From positions 2,604,001-2,668,000 of the forward strand of contig CM057130.1 of NCBI GenBank assembly GCA_029964075.1: a stretch of DNA of 64,000 bases, written 5' to 3'. Positions 1-12,267 of the stretch are shown here, piece after piece (the stretch's first letter is position 1; every line of letters starts with the position of its first letter). This stretch comes from Patiria pectinifera. Lineage: Eukaryota > Echinodermata > Asteroidea > Valvatida > Asterinidae. The notes beneath the pieces are model-generated. The model had not been told where the DNA came from. It searched no databases and saw nothing but the letters and a program-made list of their open reading frames with translations. Both the position numbers and the translations under genes were made by a program.

Positions 1-92
1 TGTCCCTGCCAGTGGTCTTCCCAACTCTTCCTTTGTAACCATTGAGGGGGTACTTGTCTACGGGGGCCCATGACAAAAGTAGCGTAACGTAC

Positions 93-298
93 CTGGCCAT
101 GGAGGCATCGGACATCGCACTGCTCCCCATGCGCTGCAGCTGCTTCCTGCGACTCTGTAGCGCCCTCGTCTGGTTGGCCATGTTAATGATGTCCGTGTTG
201 GTGAGTTTCTTTTCAAGTTTTTTGCCCCTGGGAGGTAAAGACATTGCCAGAGTCATGACTGTGAGATCGGCCGCGTTGGATCTTTGGAAGGTTTTCAG
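93..298 (-). CDS. internal exon, unknown protein (coiled-coil-like, basic)
   Basis: Read on the minus strand, an acceptor (pyrimidine-rich TTATTTTCCCCCAAAG) is followed by 206 nt open in one frame and then a donor CCAG|GTACGT. The 68 codons give a basic, polar peptide with segments PPRGKKLEKKLTNTD and ANQTRALQSRRKQLQRMGSS, which could be part of a helix or coiled coil. It starts in phase 0 and ends in phase 2. It may belong to the same gene as the exons at 1,270-12,936, but the phase does not match the exon at 1,270 unless the alternative upstream acceptor TTGTAG is used, which adds five codons. The open frame on the opposite strand here is a shadow. I do not recognise the family. Confidence 0.42.
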
Positions 299-929
299 CT
301 TTGGGGGAAAATAACTACAATATACCATCGATGTACCAATATGCTTGGGAATATACACATGTAGTTCTGACAGAAGCCAGCACTGTCTACGTACCCATGG
401 GGGGCAGTACTAGCTTAGGCCAGTGTTGCGGCGTTTGCATGCCTAATTTCTAACTGACTAATCAATGGTGTCTCTGCTGTATTTTTCACTGTTGAAGGGA
501 TACTGTATGCGCAAAGTCCATACAAAAGTTACACTACAGTAGGATTAGCAGTAAAAGTGAAAGCATTATGCACAATTCATTTAATAAGAGCTCAACATTG
601 CTGACGGCACAAAATCAGTATCCACAATAAAAAATTATTTCTGAGGTGGTACCTTGCTCAAATGCAAGTTGCACACTTTCTCCAAATATGAGGTACGCAT
701 TGTATTTCAGTACTTTGAAAACAAAAACACCATTGGTCGGAGAAGCATTGCACATCCTCCGGTAACCTATGTTAACTGTGGTCGCCAGATAAATCTATAT
801 GCAGCAAACATTACGTACGTCTTGGAGTACGTACACATTTAAAAACTAACAAAACAAATAGAACATGTAACAGAAAACGTCCTACATCCGTGAACCGGTT
901 GCTGTGAAAACAATAATAATTAGACAGTA
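299..929. other. spacer or intron, no gene seen
   Basis: AT-rich sequence without an exon-like stretch or a clear repeat. Short open frames here have no coding character. Confidence 0.5.
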
Positions 930-1197
930 ATCACTACACACGTAGATGTGGAACCAGCTCTTGTGTAAGTTGTTTCAGGAACTGGCACAATAAGAAAACA
1001 AATTGGAGTTCAAGTACTATCGTAACAGACAATAAGAGGCTAGTCCTCTGCAGGGAGAAGCAATGAGTGACAAAGTGTCTTTGCCCACGGTCACTCGCAC
1101 CACAACCCGAGGCTGGACTCGAACCCACAACCTGCAGAATTACCTGCAGACTATGAGTTCAATGCTCCAGACCACGAGGCAACAGCGCTCCACACAA
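930..1197 (-). repeat. tRNA-derived SINE
   Basis: On the minus strand the segment 1,197 to about 1,110 resembles a tRNA head, with the box B sequence GGTTCGAGTCC. It is followed by a body of the kind seen in tRNA SINEs (GTGGGCAAAGACACTTTGTCACT). The 3' boundary near 930 is approximate. It lies just downstream of the exon at 1,270-1,394. Confidence 0.55.
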
Positions 1198-1269
1198 TGC
1201 CTACAACATGCCCCGAGCTAGGTCCCACCTAATTTTGTTCTCTAGGCTAGTCTATAGGGGTGGGCATGT

Positions 1270-1394
1270 TTACCCCGGGCCTGTGACTTGATTGGTCTTG
1301 GCATCCTCGCCTTTGCTGGACCCCGTGACAGACTCGGCATCGGCACCCAAGCCCAGATCATCGTCCACGCTGCGTGTGCCGCGCTTTGGGGTAC
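1270..1394 (-). CDS. exon of the unknown split gene, possibly the last coding exon
   Basis: A strong acceptor (TTGCTTCTCTCTTCAAG) precedes GTACCCC. In the frame fixed by the previous exon (3,805-3,999, which ends with one base G), the join reads GGT ACC CCA AAG and gives G-TPKRGTRSVDDDLGLGAD, then a Ser/Gly/Asp-rich tail and TAA, 40 residues in all. A possible donor GGG|GTAAAC overlaps the stop, so the exon could also be spliced onward to the exon at 93-298. The peptide is low-complexity and acidic, as in a disordered tail. A longer open frame here in another phase is a shadow. Confidence 0.5.
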
Positions 1395-2966
1395 CTTGAA
1401 GAGAGAAGCAAAATAATTGTCACAAGGAAACAATTTGGTTTGAAAAGGATCTCAAAGCATACAGACAGTCATCTGTCACAGGCTGTGTTGTTCTTCACGC
1501 GCCAAACATAAACTCCAAAAAGGCTAAGAAAATACATCTGCTGGCAGAATGCCCATCAAGGAAATTGAAGAGTTGCACTGTTTGTCTTAATGTGCACGCA
1601 CTTTTAGTGTTTACAATACAATAAACAATAAAGAACTACGAGAACTGTATAATGAAACAGCCTGGTCTAACAAATGAGGAAGAACACACGCTATTTCAGG
1701 GTTTTTTTAATTAACGCTGTCGAAAGTCATAGACTTTACACTGACAGTGATTGGAATTCCTTGATAAATGAGATTTTGCTTTGAGATGCGAACGGCAAAT
1801 AAGACGTAATCATTAAATATCTACCACATGCGTGCGCCTGCATTGAAGTTTGTGGAAGGCTGGTTTGATCAAGAGGGCATTCACATTGTGTACATTGTAC
1901 GTATAAAAAAATGAGAGTTTTCCTGTTTATTTTTCACACAGAAAATGCACACGAACAATGTACAAGTGAGAATGAATATAACAAGATGAGGAAACGCTAT
2001 TAAAACTGGTCCCAGACCGATTTGGCGTAACGGGTCTAAATCATCATCCAAGTCAATTTTTTGACAGTCAGTCACTGAGTCACTGAGTCGGCCAGCACAT
2101 AGAGAAATGTAGGCCGGCCCCCTAGAACCAGCACTAAATTCACTCTAACCAATATAGATTTCACAAAAGGCAAACAGGCGGTCCCTTTTCGAATAATTTA
2201 GTATCTGATTATTCGGAACTGCGTTTCACCGAATATTTGATAATTCAAAACTCTCTGATCAATTTTTACTCTCCTCAGCTGCAAATGCGTGCCGCGTCTG
2301 TCGAAAGTTGCACTCAAAACGTGGTGGTTAATTTTGCGTGCAGCAATCAATATTATGGACTGCTGGAGTGTTTTACATTAAGTATTTGAAGCATTCTATT
2401 AAGAGTCAAGGGCTTTAACCTGCTAAAAGTACGGGAACAACGAACCACCAGACAAAAAGAGTGGCATCTGACAATAAAGTGTACAATGTAGTAACTTTAT
2501 GATTAAAAGAACATCACAGTCATGTGTGCATGTGCGTAGGTTTCTTCTTTTTTTCAAAACCGGCAAAAGCTATTCGAATGTTCGTTTGATGATTGAATTT
2601 TCGGTACATTCGAGGAAGCCTTAAAGGCAAAAAAGAGATCCTGAGTATTTCCTCAGAAGAGGTCTTAGTACTTATTTGAAATAGTTTTATTTATTTAACA
2701 CAGATTAAAGACAGACCCAAACATGGCATTTGAAAACAGGGTAGGTAGAATTTTTTTGGGGGGCAATTTTTTGGTGTACGATCATATGGAGGTGTCTGCG
2801 TGTAGTCAAGGATAAAAGGAAGTAATTGATGATTCTTAGGGTTTTTTCCTTCTTTCCCCCCCCCCCAAAAAAAAATTCCATGTAGGGTAGGGGCTGTCAA
2901 AATTGGGTAGGTAGGGTAACCGGAAGCATAATTTTAATTTTTTTTGGACCAAGTCATTTAGATGTT
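1395..2966. other. intron-like stretch, no gene
   Basis: AT-rich spacer between two minus-strand exons. Around 2,740-2,880 there are T/G and C/A homopolymer runs in inverted order (a TTTTTTTGGGGGG run near 2,755 and a CCCCCCCCAAAAAA run near 2,865), probably a degraded small inverted repeat. Nothing else stands out. Confidence 0.45.
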
Positions 2967-3255
2967 ATGAAGCCCGGGAAGGGACAGGGTGGATTTTTTT
3001 TTTGGAATTTCCTAATTCGTTCGCATGAATTACTAATTCGTTCCCACGAATTACGAATAGGAATTCGTGCGAACGAATTAGTAATTCGTTCCCACGAATT
3101 AGTAATTCGTGCGAACGAAATAGGAATTCGTGCGAACGAAATAGGAATTCGTGCGAACGAATTAGCAATTCGTGCGAACGAATTACTAATTCGTGCGAAC
3201 GAATTTGGAAATTCCAAAAAAAATTCCACCCTGTCCCTTCCCGGGCTTCATAAGA
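2967..3255. mobile_element. foldback element with 22-bp dyad units
   Basis: Outer inverted arms: ATGAAGCCCGGGAAGGGACA at 2,967 and its reverse complement ending near 3,252, continuing as CAGGGTGGA and an A/T run. Between them lie about eight imperfect units of roughly 22 bp based on AATTCGTGCGAACGAAT. Each unit is itself a near-palindrome (ATTCGT...ACGAAT). Because the units and arms are symmetric, all frames stay open on both strands; these are not genes. No clear target duplication is visible. It sits in an intron of the split gene. Confidence 0.7.
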
Positions 3256-3804
3256 TGTCTATTTTATTTACTTTTTTCAAGTAAAAAAAATTATATATCG
3301 TCTGGTGGCACGACTGAGGAAAAATTCATGTAATTACTGTACATGTAAGAATGATTTTTTTTTTACCACAATTATATGCATGACCAAAAAGGGGTTGGAC
3401 TCCTTGTTTTAGGCGCCAGTATCATTGCTCATATCGTACATTTTGACCACCTGATATCTTTTTTTGAGGGGATGGAAGATGTGCGTTTTTCATTGTTTTT
3501 TTGTGGGTGGTGAGGGGGTTGTTTTATGTGGGTATAGGACTACACTGCGTTATAGAGAAGTTTTTTATTGTTAGGCAAATTAAGACCGAGTTACAATGTA
3601 TGAGGAATTTCTACTGTCTCTCCCCCCCCCAGTGTTTTCGGTCCGCAAAATAACATGTACCTCGTACAGACGAATGAATGCCCCCACAACTACGGAACAA
3701 GAATGTATGTTTTGGTGGGGTGTCTTGAATTTGTATTTTTGTTTTGTTTGATTTTGATGGGGGTATTTTTATTTGTTACCCCCTATTGCTACAGTGAAGC
3801 TTAC
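3256..3804. other. intron-like stretch with repeat debris
   Basis: T- and G-rich sequence. Positions 3,545-3,600 (GCGTTATAGAGAAGTTTTTT, then TTGTTAGGCAA and GACCGAGTTA) match, inverted, the stretch near 19,450-19,515, so both are copies of one dispersed repeat. Confidence 0.4.
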
Positions 3805-3999
3805 CATTGCCTGGATCAGAGATCTTCCTGCTGCCACTAGCAAATGGCAGGTTGCCGGTGCTGCGTCGGCGTTCCCCATTGGTCTGTCCAGGGATCAGTG
3901 TGACGTCCAAGTCCTCCTGACCGTCGATGGAGTCCACCCAGTGCTGGATGCTGTCCCGACTGGAAGAGGTGGACAGCTGGGAACAGGAGAAGGTGGAAT
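3805..3999 (-). CDS. internal exon of the unknown split gene
   Basis: The minus strand has an acceptor (TTTTGGATAG), 195 open nt and a donor CAATG|GTAAGC. The exon starts with the last two bases of a codon (AT) and ends with the first base of another (G). Joined to the exon at 12,268-12,936, which ends with G, it gives GAT (Asp). The peptide reads D-STFSCSQLSTSSSRDSIQHW, then a D/E-rich part and RRRSTGNLPFASGSRKISDP. It is Ser-rich with basic-Ser-Thr sites that look like kinase targets, typical of a disordered cytoplasmic region. No known domain recognised. Confidence 0.55.
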
Positions 4000-4260
4000 C
4001 TATCCAAAACAATGAATTAAAAAGTAAAGAGTCTGAAAGTCAGAATGGGGAACCATCAGAAAAACAAATGCCTTAAAGGCTTGGGCAGTTCCAAAATTAT
4101 TGGAATCGATTCCGATTCCATACCGGAGTCATGAATAAATTTGGAATTGAATCCATTTCTAAATATAAAAAAGCAATATGGAAAGACCTCCATAATTTCA
4201 CTAAAGAACACTGGTCAGTATAATACTTATAAATATACAGGTGTTGTTCTAAGGAGTTAA
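4000..4260. other. intron-like stretch
   Basis: A/T-rich with a short GAATCGATTCCGATTCCAT-type simple repeat at about 4,100-4,130. No gene. Confidence 0.4.
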
Positions 4261-4430
4261 GGCCGGTTCATACTTAGTGCAAACGTGAATGCGAACACGA
4301 ATTTGTGACATTGGGGCAAGTTTTTGTGCTGTGAAGTAGCAAAAAGTTTAACACATTTCAACTCCGGCGAATTTTGCAGTGAATGCTTCTTGACGTCAAA
4401 TTCGCATGGCATTCGCATGTATGAACTGAT
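4261..4430. mobile_element. small inverted-repeat element (MITE)
   Basis: The left end GGTTCATACTTAGTGCAAAC with GTGAATGCGAA is mirrored at the right end (reverse complement begins CAGTTCATACATGCGAATGC). Internal AATTCG/CGAATT words are also inverted. It has no coding capacity. The left end follows TTAA; no matching right-hand duplication is clear. The superfamily is uncertain. Confidence 0.5.
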
Positions 4431-7400
4431 ATATCTTGGAAATTTTAACTAACAGTCATTGATTATCCCATACCTCACAATGTTACATAAACATCTCATA
4501 AAACATTTAGCCTACAAAGCCCTGCATCACTTACAGCAAAATATACTTCAAAGAAAGAAATTGTTCCTTGCTAAAATTGAAATGATTTAAAAGAGAATTC
4601 TACCGCCGAAACTCCGTTTGTAAACAACCAGCATTTAACAATGCCCATTACTGATAATGGCAATTAAAAATTCCGCAAACAGGACAGGAACAATTAGGCA
4701 ACAGCCAATGCTCAATGGGGCCAATTATACATTAATAACAACATTTTTGTTGGTAAACATGTGGCTACATGTACGTTAGTGTCCTGCACAGAATGAAGTA
4801 AAGGGACAGTGAGTGAACTGTGCGAACATGCACAATCACTTTGATGAAAATATTATTGTACTAAAACGAGTTTGTTCAACATGTTATGCAAAACAGATGT
4901 TCTATCAGGAAATTATTCTTCCTCTTACAATGTATTTCATAAAAACCCACATTCTGCAAAAATTTTCACAAAAATTAAAATCACAAGTTGAAATTAAGTG
5001 TCGCAGTCTGGAACTGGCAAATTCATTCAGTTCTAACTAATTTGTTAAAAATAAATGTTGGATTTATTTTATTGGGGGTTCAATTTTTTCTTTAACCCTC
5101 CTATGCAAACACACATTCTAGCAAAGTGGTCCTTTCAGTTAAAATCAATCAAGTGACTGCTTTCAAAAGTTAAGACTAGAGTTAAGAGTTAAAAGCTCCT
5201 GAAGCAGGATTGACTGGCTGTGACTGCTGATGTAACTTGATACAGCTATGCTTTGACTCGAGGTGACTGATAAGCCAGCTGTGCCTACCGCTTGTCTGCT
5301 TTTGTCTGCTGACTGAATTTGACTAGTCAAAGTACTTGCTTAAAATATAATGTGCTGTTGGTGACTACATGTAGCTTGTGTAAAAGGCATGGCAGGGGAA
5401 GACTGTTGATTTTTGTTTTTTGTCTGTGACTGTTCAGACAGCAGGAGAGTTTATTTTTTTCACACCGCTATGAAGTACAGTCTTCGAGAAAGCTAAATGC
5501 CCTGTAATTCACATAGTTTTGCTGCAACATACAAACTTATACCCACAGGCCCTACATAAATACAAAAGCTTATTAAACAGACCCAATTTTGTTTTTAAAT
5601 ACCCAATCCTTAAAAAAAAATTCCTTTAAACAAATCCTTAAAACTTGATTTTCTTCCAATACGCAATTTTTACCACCAAAAACACTTTCACTTGGATGCC
5701 TCTTTCCAGTTAAGCACTGCATGGCCTTTGTACTGTATGTTGGGTGTGCAGGTGTGTTTACTGTGGCTTGCAAACTTCCCCAGCCTTGCCATGCTTGTGT
5801 ACACGTACATTTGTACCATAAGTCCATTATTTTCGAAAGACAAAAAGTAACCTTTCATGCCACAGTGGAATCTGCCTGACACATCTCAAAAAAGCACTGA
5901 TGTAAACACAATTTCTCCATTACCTTTACTGTTTACAACAACAACAACAAGATCTTATTTTTACCATACAGGTACATGTACATGTGCACTTAAATTTCAC
6001 ATCAAGTACAATGCATATTCCTACATGTTGTATGAAAGCTACAAAAGGAAAGATAAATTTTGTACATGTACACTAATGGAAAAGTTATCTCATTTTTTTT
6101 TTTTAATTTTCAAGCATTTTTTTAATTTTTGCGTCATCAGGTCCATTATCACTTTCTGTATCAGTCTCAGGGGGAGTGGTCTGAAAGTTCAACAGCTGTT
6201 TTGACAGAAGGTGAATAAACCTGAATGCATTCATCTTGAAGTAAATGTACAAACACGAACATTTGTACATTGTACACTTTAGGCCTACGTCTTTCTCCAA
6301 ATGTCACCATTTGAACATTTCAGTAAACCAATTATTTCTAATACAGGTACATGTAGACTGTAATCACAACTTGGGGCTTTCATTTGGAGCCACTACACAC
6401 ATTCACCCTTACCTTCCCAAATCCTTCCAAATCCTCTTTGCAAATTGAAGGATTATGTAGGATGATTTTAGAGGATGTACATGTACTGTGTCAAGATCTT
6501 GGGCTGGACCTACTGGCACTTCGTGTTGTTTATGCTCAGCTGTGCATAAATTTAGGCCTAGATTATACTTGAATCCTCCGCACTGCTCCAAGAAGTCACT
6601 GGCTCTGCCTCAACATAATGACAGTGATTGGTGGTGGATTTTGCAGGATTGAGGCAGTGGTCACCCCTCCAAGGACCAAATTCAAGAAATAATGGAGGAG
6701 TTCAAATACAGGATTGAGGTTGTGTGCAATTTTTGCATGCGAGGCAGTTGGAGGATTTTGCAGGACTGAGGTTACATCCTAGCAAAAATGCCTAGAGGGT
6801 ACCATGGTTAAGATTTTGACAACACTGTATGAATTCAAGGATTTAATACTGCTGGTACCCAAACAAACTTAAAGCGTGGTTTACAAATTATTTCCTCGGG
6901 ACATACATGTACGGTAGGCCCCTCTTTCCCTTAAAATACAGGGATGTTAGTCAACCCTGACATAGGCCGTATTAGTCTGAAATTGAGGTGAAAAAGAATG
7001 GCAAAAACATGTAGACCTATAGTGTCAGGAATGGAATAATAGTGTGGGTTAAAACTGGTTAGCAGTGTTTAGGGGACTGCATGGTCAACATCAGGGTCAT
7101 TATCGGTGACCAGGCCCTTAGCTGGTAACAAACCAGACATTTTAAAATGCTCCAGTTGACACACTATTAAACCCATTCATAAAAACACTATGGCGCTTGT
7201 AGAACTCTTAGACTGTACATTAGCCATTTCAGTAGGGGTGGGGGCAGGGGAGATCATTGCCATAGTTTTGCACAAAAAAAGTTGCAGTGCAACCCGATCC
7301 TACTGAGTCATTATTCCCTCCTTCGAGGTTTGAAACTAAGTCACGGTAGAAATCTACGGAATAATAACAGCATTGCTACCCTACGGACAAAAAGTCATCG

Positions 7401-9673
7401 TTTTAAAAATAGCCCAATCCCTTACTACATGTACATCAGTCTTTTAAATTCTCAGTAACCCTGGCCAAATCAACCTGTATAACGTGCTTTAGAGTGGTTT
7501 TATTGTGTAAATGGTAGTTACCAAATGTTCTTATGCAATTTTTACTGTTATGTTTGCAATTTTTGTTTAAAGTTTAACTTTAGTGTTGAAGTTAACATTA
7601 CGTATTAACGGTATGTCCACTTTTAAATGTATGTTAATGTTTTATCTTTGTTACCATGTGCAAAACAAGGCTGTAAGGCATTGAACATTTTTAATAAACC
7701 AGAATAACAATAATAACGTTCGACAAAATTCCGACTATGTTCTGTTCAACCATTTTGCACCATGTTGCAAGCCAGGTGTGCGTCGTGCGCGTGGACTGCT
7801 CAACATCTTCTCCACATGTGGAGATCATATCAGTGGGATACCGGTACATGTTTGCGGCGCATACTGCAAGCATATGTGTTTAAACAGCAGTTTGATACAG
7901 CCCATGTGACTGACTCTCGACCAATAGGAATTTGTAAATGGTCTCAGCTATATAAAATTGGTAAAAAGTCTCAAATCAGGCAATTACAAGACAGTAGGAC
8001 TTGCATCCCTTGAAATAAGACAAGATACATGTACAGCCACAATCTTGCTGCCGCAGGAAGATATGAAAGTGCAATTCACCTGCTGCTGTCGTGTGTCATT
8101 AGCGCTCCGATGGAGAGAAAAAATGATGAGGTCATTCAGGCCTGAAGGTTGTGTACAATGTACAAACGTGTACACGTATGTTTGTGCTGGTGAGGAGACC
8201 AGGGTGACTGTAAGGTCATAGCCAAATCCTGCTAAATGCGATTCAAAAATCTGTCAGATTTGTCAAAAATCTGCCAAATTCCCCAGAATTACTCTAAATA
8301 CACTATAAACACTTAAAATCACACGCAGATGTTGTAGTGTTTGCCTTGATTAAGGTTCAAAGTAAATTATAAAGAATCTATAGTCATACATGTATAAAGA
8401 TGTTATGAAATTGTGTAAATTTCAGGCAAAACGCGATTGTGTCACGACAAAGTCCCGTTCCCAGTGAACCTCAGCACCTAGACCAGCCTACCTGTCCCAT
8501 TATGCAAGGGTTTGTTTGAAAAGATTGAAGCTTTTTTAAACAAAAAATGTACCATTTGTTTTAATTTGCTGTTTTTTTGTCAAATAACCATTTTTGCAGA
8601 ATTCTGCTAGAAATCTGCCCAAAAAATCTGTTCTGTCTAATTTTCTGTCAAACTCGTATTTTAACAAAAAAATCTGTCAAAGTTAGCCGAAAATTGGCTA
8701 AAACGGTCACCCCGGAGGAGACTGTGGGACTTGGCAGGAGATCAAAATGGCACAGCTTGAAGGACAATATCACAGGAAAAGTGCATTACACATGTGCAGA
8801 TCTTTCTCAGAATCACACAAGTCACAAAAAGATGGAATTTCCAAGCTTGACAATACTCTCATTAGTGTTTCTATAAATTTGTAATGACATAAAAACATGA
8901 CAAACGAAGGGAGTAACAGAAGAATCAATTAGCTGGTCCAAGAAAACGTTGCATAATAGTATGCCTGCTTTTGCGAAAATGTGGCCATCGGATATCCGAT
9001 TTCTTTTTCCTATTAAAAATGATCTTTGTTTGACAAGGACAAATATGTACGGTTACAACGGTACGTTCGAAAAGGCATGGAAATTTATGCACGGTAAATG
9101 TTGAACAGCATGTTTTTTATGAAGGCCAAGTCTTCTCACTTCAACTGTTACAGTCAGAGCTGTATAATCAGGGGAAAAAAGTAAATTAGAAGAAATGTAA
9201 TTTGAACACAAACTTTCTATGAATTCATATTGAATTCCTGAATTTGAATACCGTCATGTGGTTGCCTCATTACGGGTGGTGTATCAACTTCCACAATTCC
9301 TTTTGATGGATGAATGAGCATCGTTATTCAAATTTCAAAACAAGAGCTACAATGTACGTTGTACATCCCTTGCTTTGTCGGTTTGTCATGTCCTTGCATA
9401 AATCGTACATGTACATGTACATAATGTTGTTCAATTAACGCACAATCCACTATGATGCCCTTTTTTTTAGGCAACTCATCTCATCACTGAGTCAGGCCAA
9501 TTAAAGAGTTTCTGTCTTTTTTTCCAAAACTGTATTAGGAAGAAAGTCACAAAGATATAGAAAGCTGATAAACCAGCTAAAGGATTCTACCGTACTGACA
9601 GTTTCCAAGTTCAAAACTTAGAAATACTGATTGTTGTTTTTTCTTATTACGTTTTAATATGGAAACACCATTT
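4431..9673. other. long intron-like stretch, no gene found
   Basis: About 5 kb without an exon I would defend. It contains many short GTACATGTAC/ACATGTAC words, a (ACA)n run near 5,935, and a loose cluster of AGGATTTTGCAGGA-type words of both orientations at 6,400-6,780, perhaps a decayed relative of the GGATTCAGGAT repeat family. Open frames here are short and show no domain. Confidence 0.4.
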
Positions 9674-9858
9674 AAGTCAATTTATCAAAAATTATGTAAA
9701 CACTGCTGTATTTTTAAAGTTGATCAAAACATGCCAGTGTTTCTTGTGCAGTTCAATTTATGTAAACATTAACATTAAGTCAATTTATCAAAAATTATGT
9801 AAACACTGCTGTATTTTTAAAGTTGATCAAAACATGCCAGTGCTTCTTGTGCAGTTCA
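9674..9858. repeat. direct duplication, period 103 bp
   Basis: A segment of about 82 bp beginning AAGTCAATTTATCAAAAATT at 9,674 recurs at 9,777 with one clear mismatch, separated by about 20 bp. It is a recent local tandem duplication with no gene in it. Confidence 0.8.
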
Positions 9859-10788
9859 GAGACTTCCTGTGGTCCTCTCCTCTATCTTCAAGAACAGTTA
9901 AATGTGTCATGTTGGTACATACATGTATAAAAAAACATGTACATGTAGTGTGATCGAAAGCAACATCTTCAAGGGTGCCCCAGCACTTTATGAAAACAAA
10001 ATTCCGTGAGTTTTCCCTGATATTTCCCTGAGAAATTTCCAAAATTCCATGAGAAATATTTTTACTTTAACTTTGTTACCGGTTCTACCGGTAGGAAGTC
10101 ACTGCATCTAACCACTAAAAAGCCACCATTAGCATGATTAGCCAGTCAGTCAATGGACACAACTTAAAGGAACAAGATGACATATTTGCCAAACTGGAGA
10201 AAACATTTCCCTAATGGGTCACTGTCAAATTCCCTGAGTTTTCCCGGATTTTTTGTGTTTTTTTCCCTGCTTTCCAGAGTGGCTGGAAGCCCCGACATAA
10301 GATCACCATCACAAATACTGACTAAACAAAATCCATCGTGTTCACACGTCTGAGGATTATCACCCATGTTTACTTAAAACACCTGTAAATTTGTTATTCC
10401 GCTCGCAACTGTAGAGTAGAAAAAACACTTGTGATACATGTAGTTTTGGTGGAAGTCCCATGTGAGACTCAGCTGAATAATACACACATTGCATTCAACT
10501 CTGTTATGCACATTATAATTGATGTTTGATAATCGTCACAGTGTACAAAGCAGAAATGCATGTCAGCCTTCATACAACTAAAAAAAATCTAAAATGTAAT
10601 AAACATTTGTGTAGTGCATGTATAAAATGTTTTTAATATTCACTTAAAAAGAAAATTCTGAGAATAAATATTGAGATCTAAAAATGGCTTTTATAATGTG
10701 TATTCAAAGTAAAAAAGGTTTAAAGGTACTGGTATGTACATGAAGGATCTCAAAAGTACCTACTGAAGTATCAAAAAACTTGCTTTGA
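9859..10788. other. intron-like stretch
   Basis: No gene seen. TTCCCTGA-type words recur (10,010-10,260), suggesting another decayed short-unit repeat. Confidence 0.35.
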
Positions 10789-11770
10789 TTAACCCTAACG
10801 TACCTAAATCCATCAAAATCCACCCCCCTGTTTCGGGGGATTTGGGCGGATTCAGGATACCTCCATATTGAACAAACTGGGGGATTTTGATGGACTCAGG
10901 ATTCGAAGCCTGGCGGAACTTGCGGATTTTGATGGATTCAGGATACCTCCAATTTGAGCTATTGGGGGACTTTGATGGATTCAGGATCTCAACAGTTTAA
11001 CTCTTTTGCAATGTTTGTGGTCAAGTAAATACTGCTGGCACTAGCCCTTCCAAGTCTGTCACATACTGTACAAACATGTGGTCATGTGCTGGAGGAAAGA
11101 TACAAAAATGCGCGAAAACGTGAGACGCAATGCCCTTTACGCAAAGAGCACCATGTGCATTGCTTATAATTAATTGAGCTACATGTAGGTCATGTGCTGG
11201 AGGAAAGATACATTTAGCTCCATTACTTTGCATTAATTTGTTGCGCGCCTACGAGAGACAACAAAAATGGCGGAGATTTATTGCACAGTGAATGGGTGCG
11301 TGTGGACGCGCTGCCGATCTAGTCTTTTCATTCTATCTATGGTTTACGGGCTGAAACACGCGCTTATGTCTTTCACACAAATTTTGTGCGCAAGATGTAT
11401 TCACTTATGCTGGGGTCACCATGCATTGGTGTATTTTGATGGATCCTATGCAACAACACACATCACAATTTTCATGTGAGCATGGTATCCTGAATCCGCC
11501 AAAATCCACCAGAAATTTAGGTGATGGATTTTGAAGACTCTATGGAAAAACATGCTGTATTTTTTTTTATGCCACCATGGCATCCTGAATCTGCCAGAAT
11601 CCATCAAGACTTTTGCTGGTGGATTCTGGCGGATTCAGGATACCTCCAAAATGTACACTTGGGGATTCTGATGGATTCACTGATACCAGCATTTTTTGCA
11701 TGACAAAATTGGTGGATTTTGGCGGATTCAGGATACTTTCTAGTAAAAGAGCCCCAGGAGTTAGGGTTAA
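10789..11770. mobile_element. TTAA-flanked repeat element with GGATTCAGGAT units
   Basis: It begins TTAACCCTAACGTACC and ends GGAGTTAGGGTTAA, so short inverted termini CCCTAAC/GTTAGGG sit against TTAA on both sides, as expected for piggyBac-type target sites. The ends (10,789-10,999 and 11,485-11,770) are packed with direct and inverted copies of about 20 bp containing TTTTGATGGATTCAGGAT. The middle (11,000-11,480) is unrelated and contains a 30-bp direct repeat (GGTCATGTGCTGGAGGAAAG at 11,082 and 11,189). Shorter relatives lie at 21,705 and 26,292. It encodes no transposase. Confidence 0.6.
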
Positions 11771-11903
11771 AGATCATACCGGTACTAAACACCCCGTAAA
11801 ATTATTCTATCTGGCTTGCTGTCATTTAGAATATCAAGAAACATAAAGTGGTTTCCAACGATCAGTTGATTGACTAATTTTTGGAAAGAAAAAGTAGTGA
11901 AAA

Positions 11904-12028
11904 AAAACAGTGAAAAACCATACACAACTGTTTAAAACATGATTTCGTCCATAGCATTCTTTTGGAAAGAAAGAATGCTATGGACGAAATCATGTTTTAA
12001 AAAGTTGTGTATGGTTTTTCACTGTTTT
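11904..12028. repeat. near-perfect long hairpin
   Basis: The arms of about 58 bp (AAACAGTGAAAAACCATACA... and its complement) are separated by a loop of roughly 8 nt centred near 11,966. I see a single internal mismatch. No terminal duplication is evident. The near-perfect arms imply a recent origin, a maintained function or a cloning/assembly fold-back. It lies 240 bp downstream of an exon donor, inside the intron, and in either transcript orientation would fold into a long stem. Confidence 0.85.
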
Positions 12029-12267
12029 CTTGAAAAGTGTAAATTATCCACTGAGCTGAAACTTCAACAGGTTAGGTTTCAGACACTCGTGACCGTAATT
12101 GGATTCTGAGTGGTGTTATTATTGGCAACAAACAAAATGCATGAAAAGCAAATGATCCTATCTGCCTTTAAAAATAATATAAACGCCTGTATAAATACGT
12201 GAATATAAATTGCATACATTTTCTTATGCAAGTTTGTAAGGTATAAAACGATACATATTGTACTTAC

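Noticed and set aside
2954-3284. overlapping open frames on both strands at the 22-bp repeat
   Set aside because: They are produced by the symmetric repeat units.
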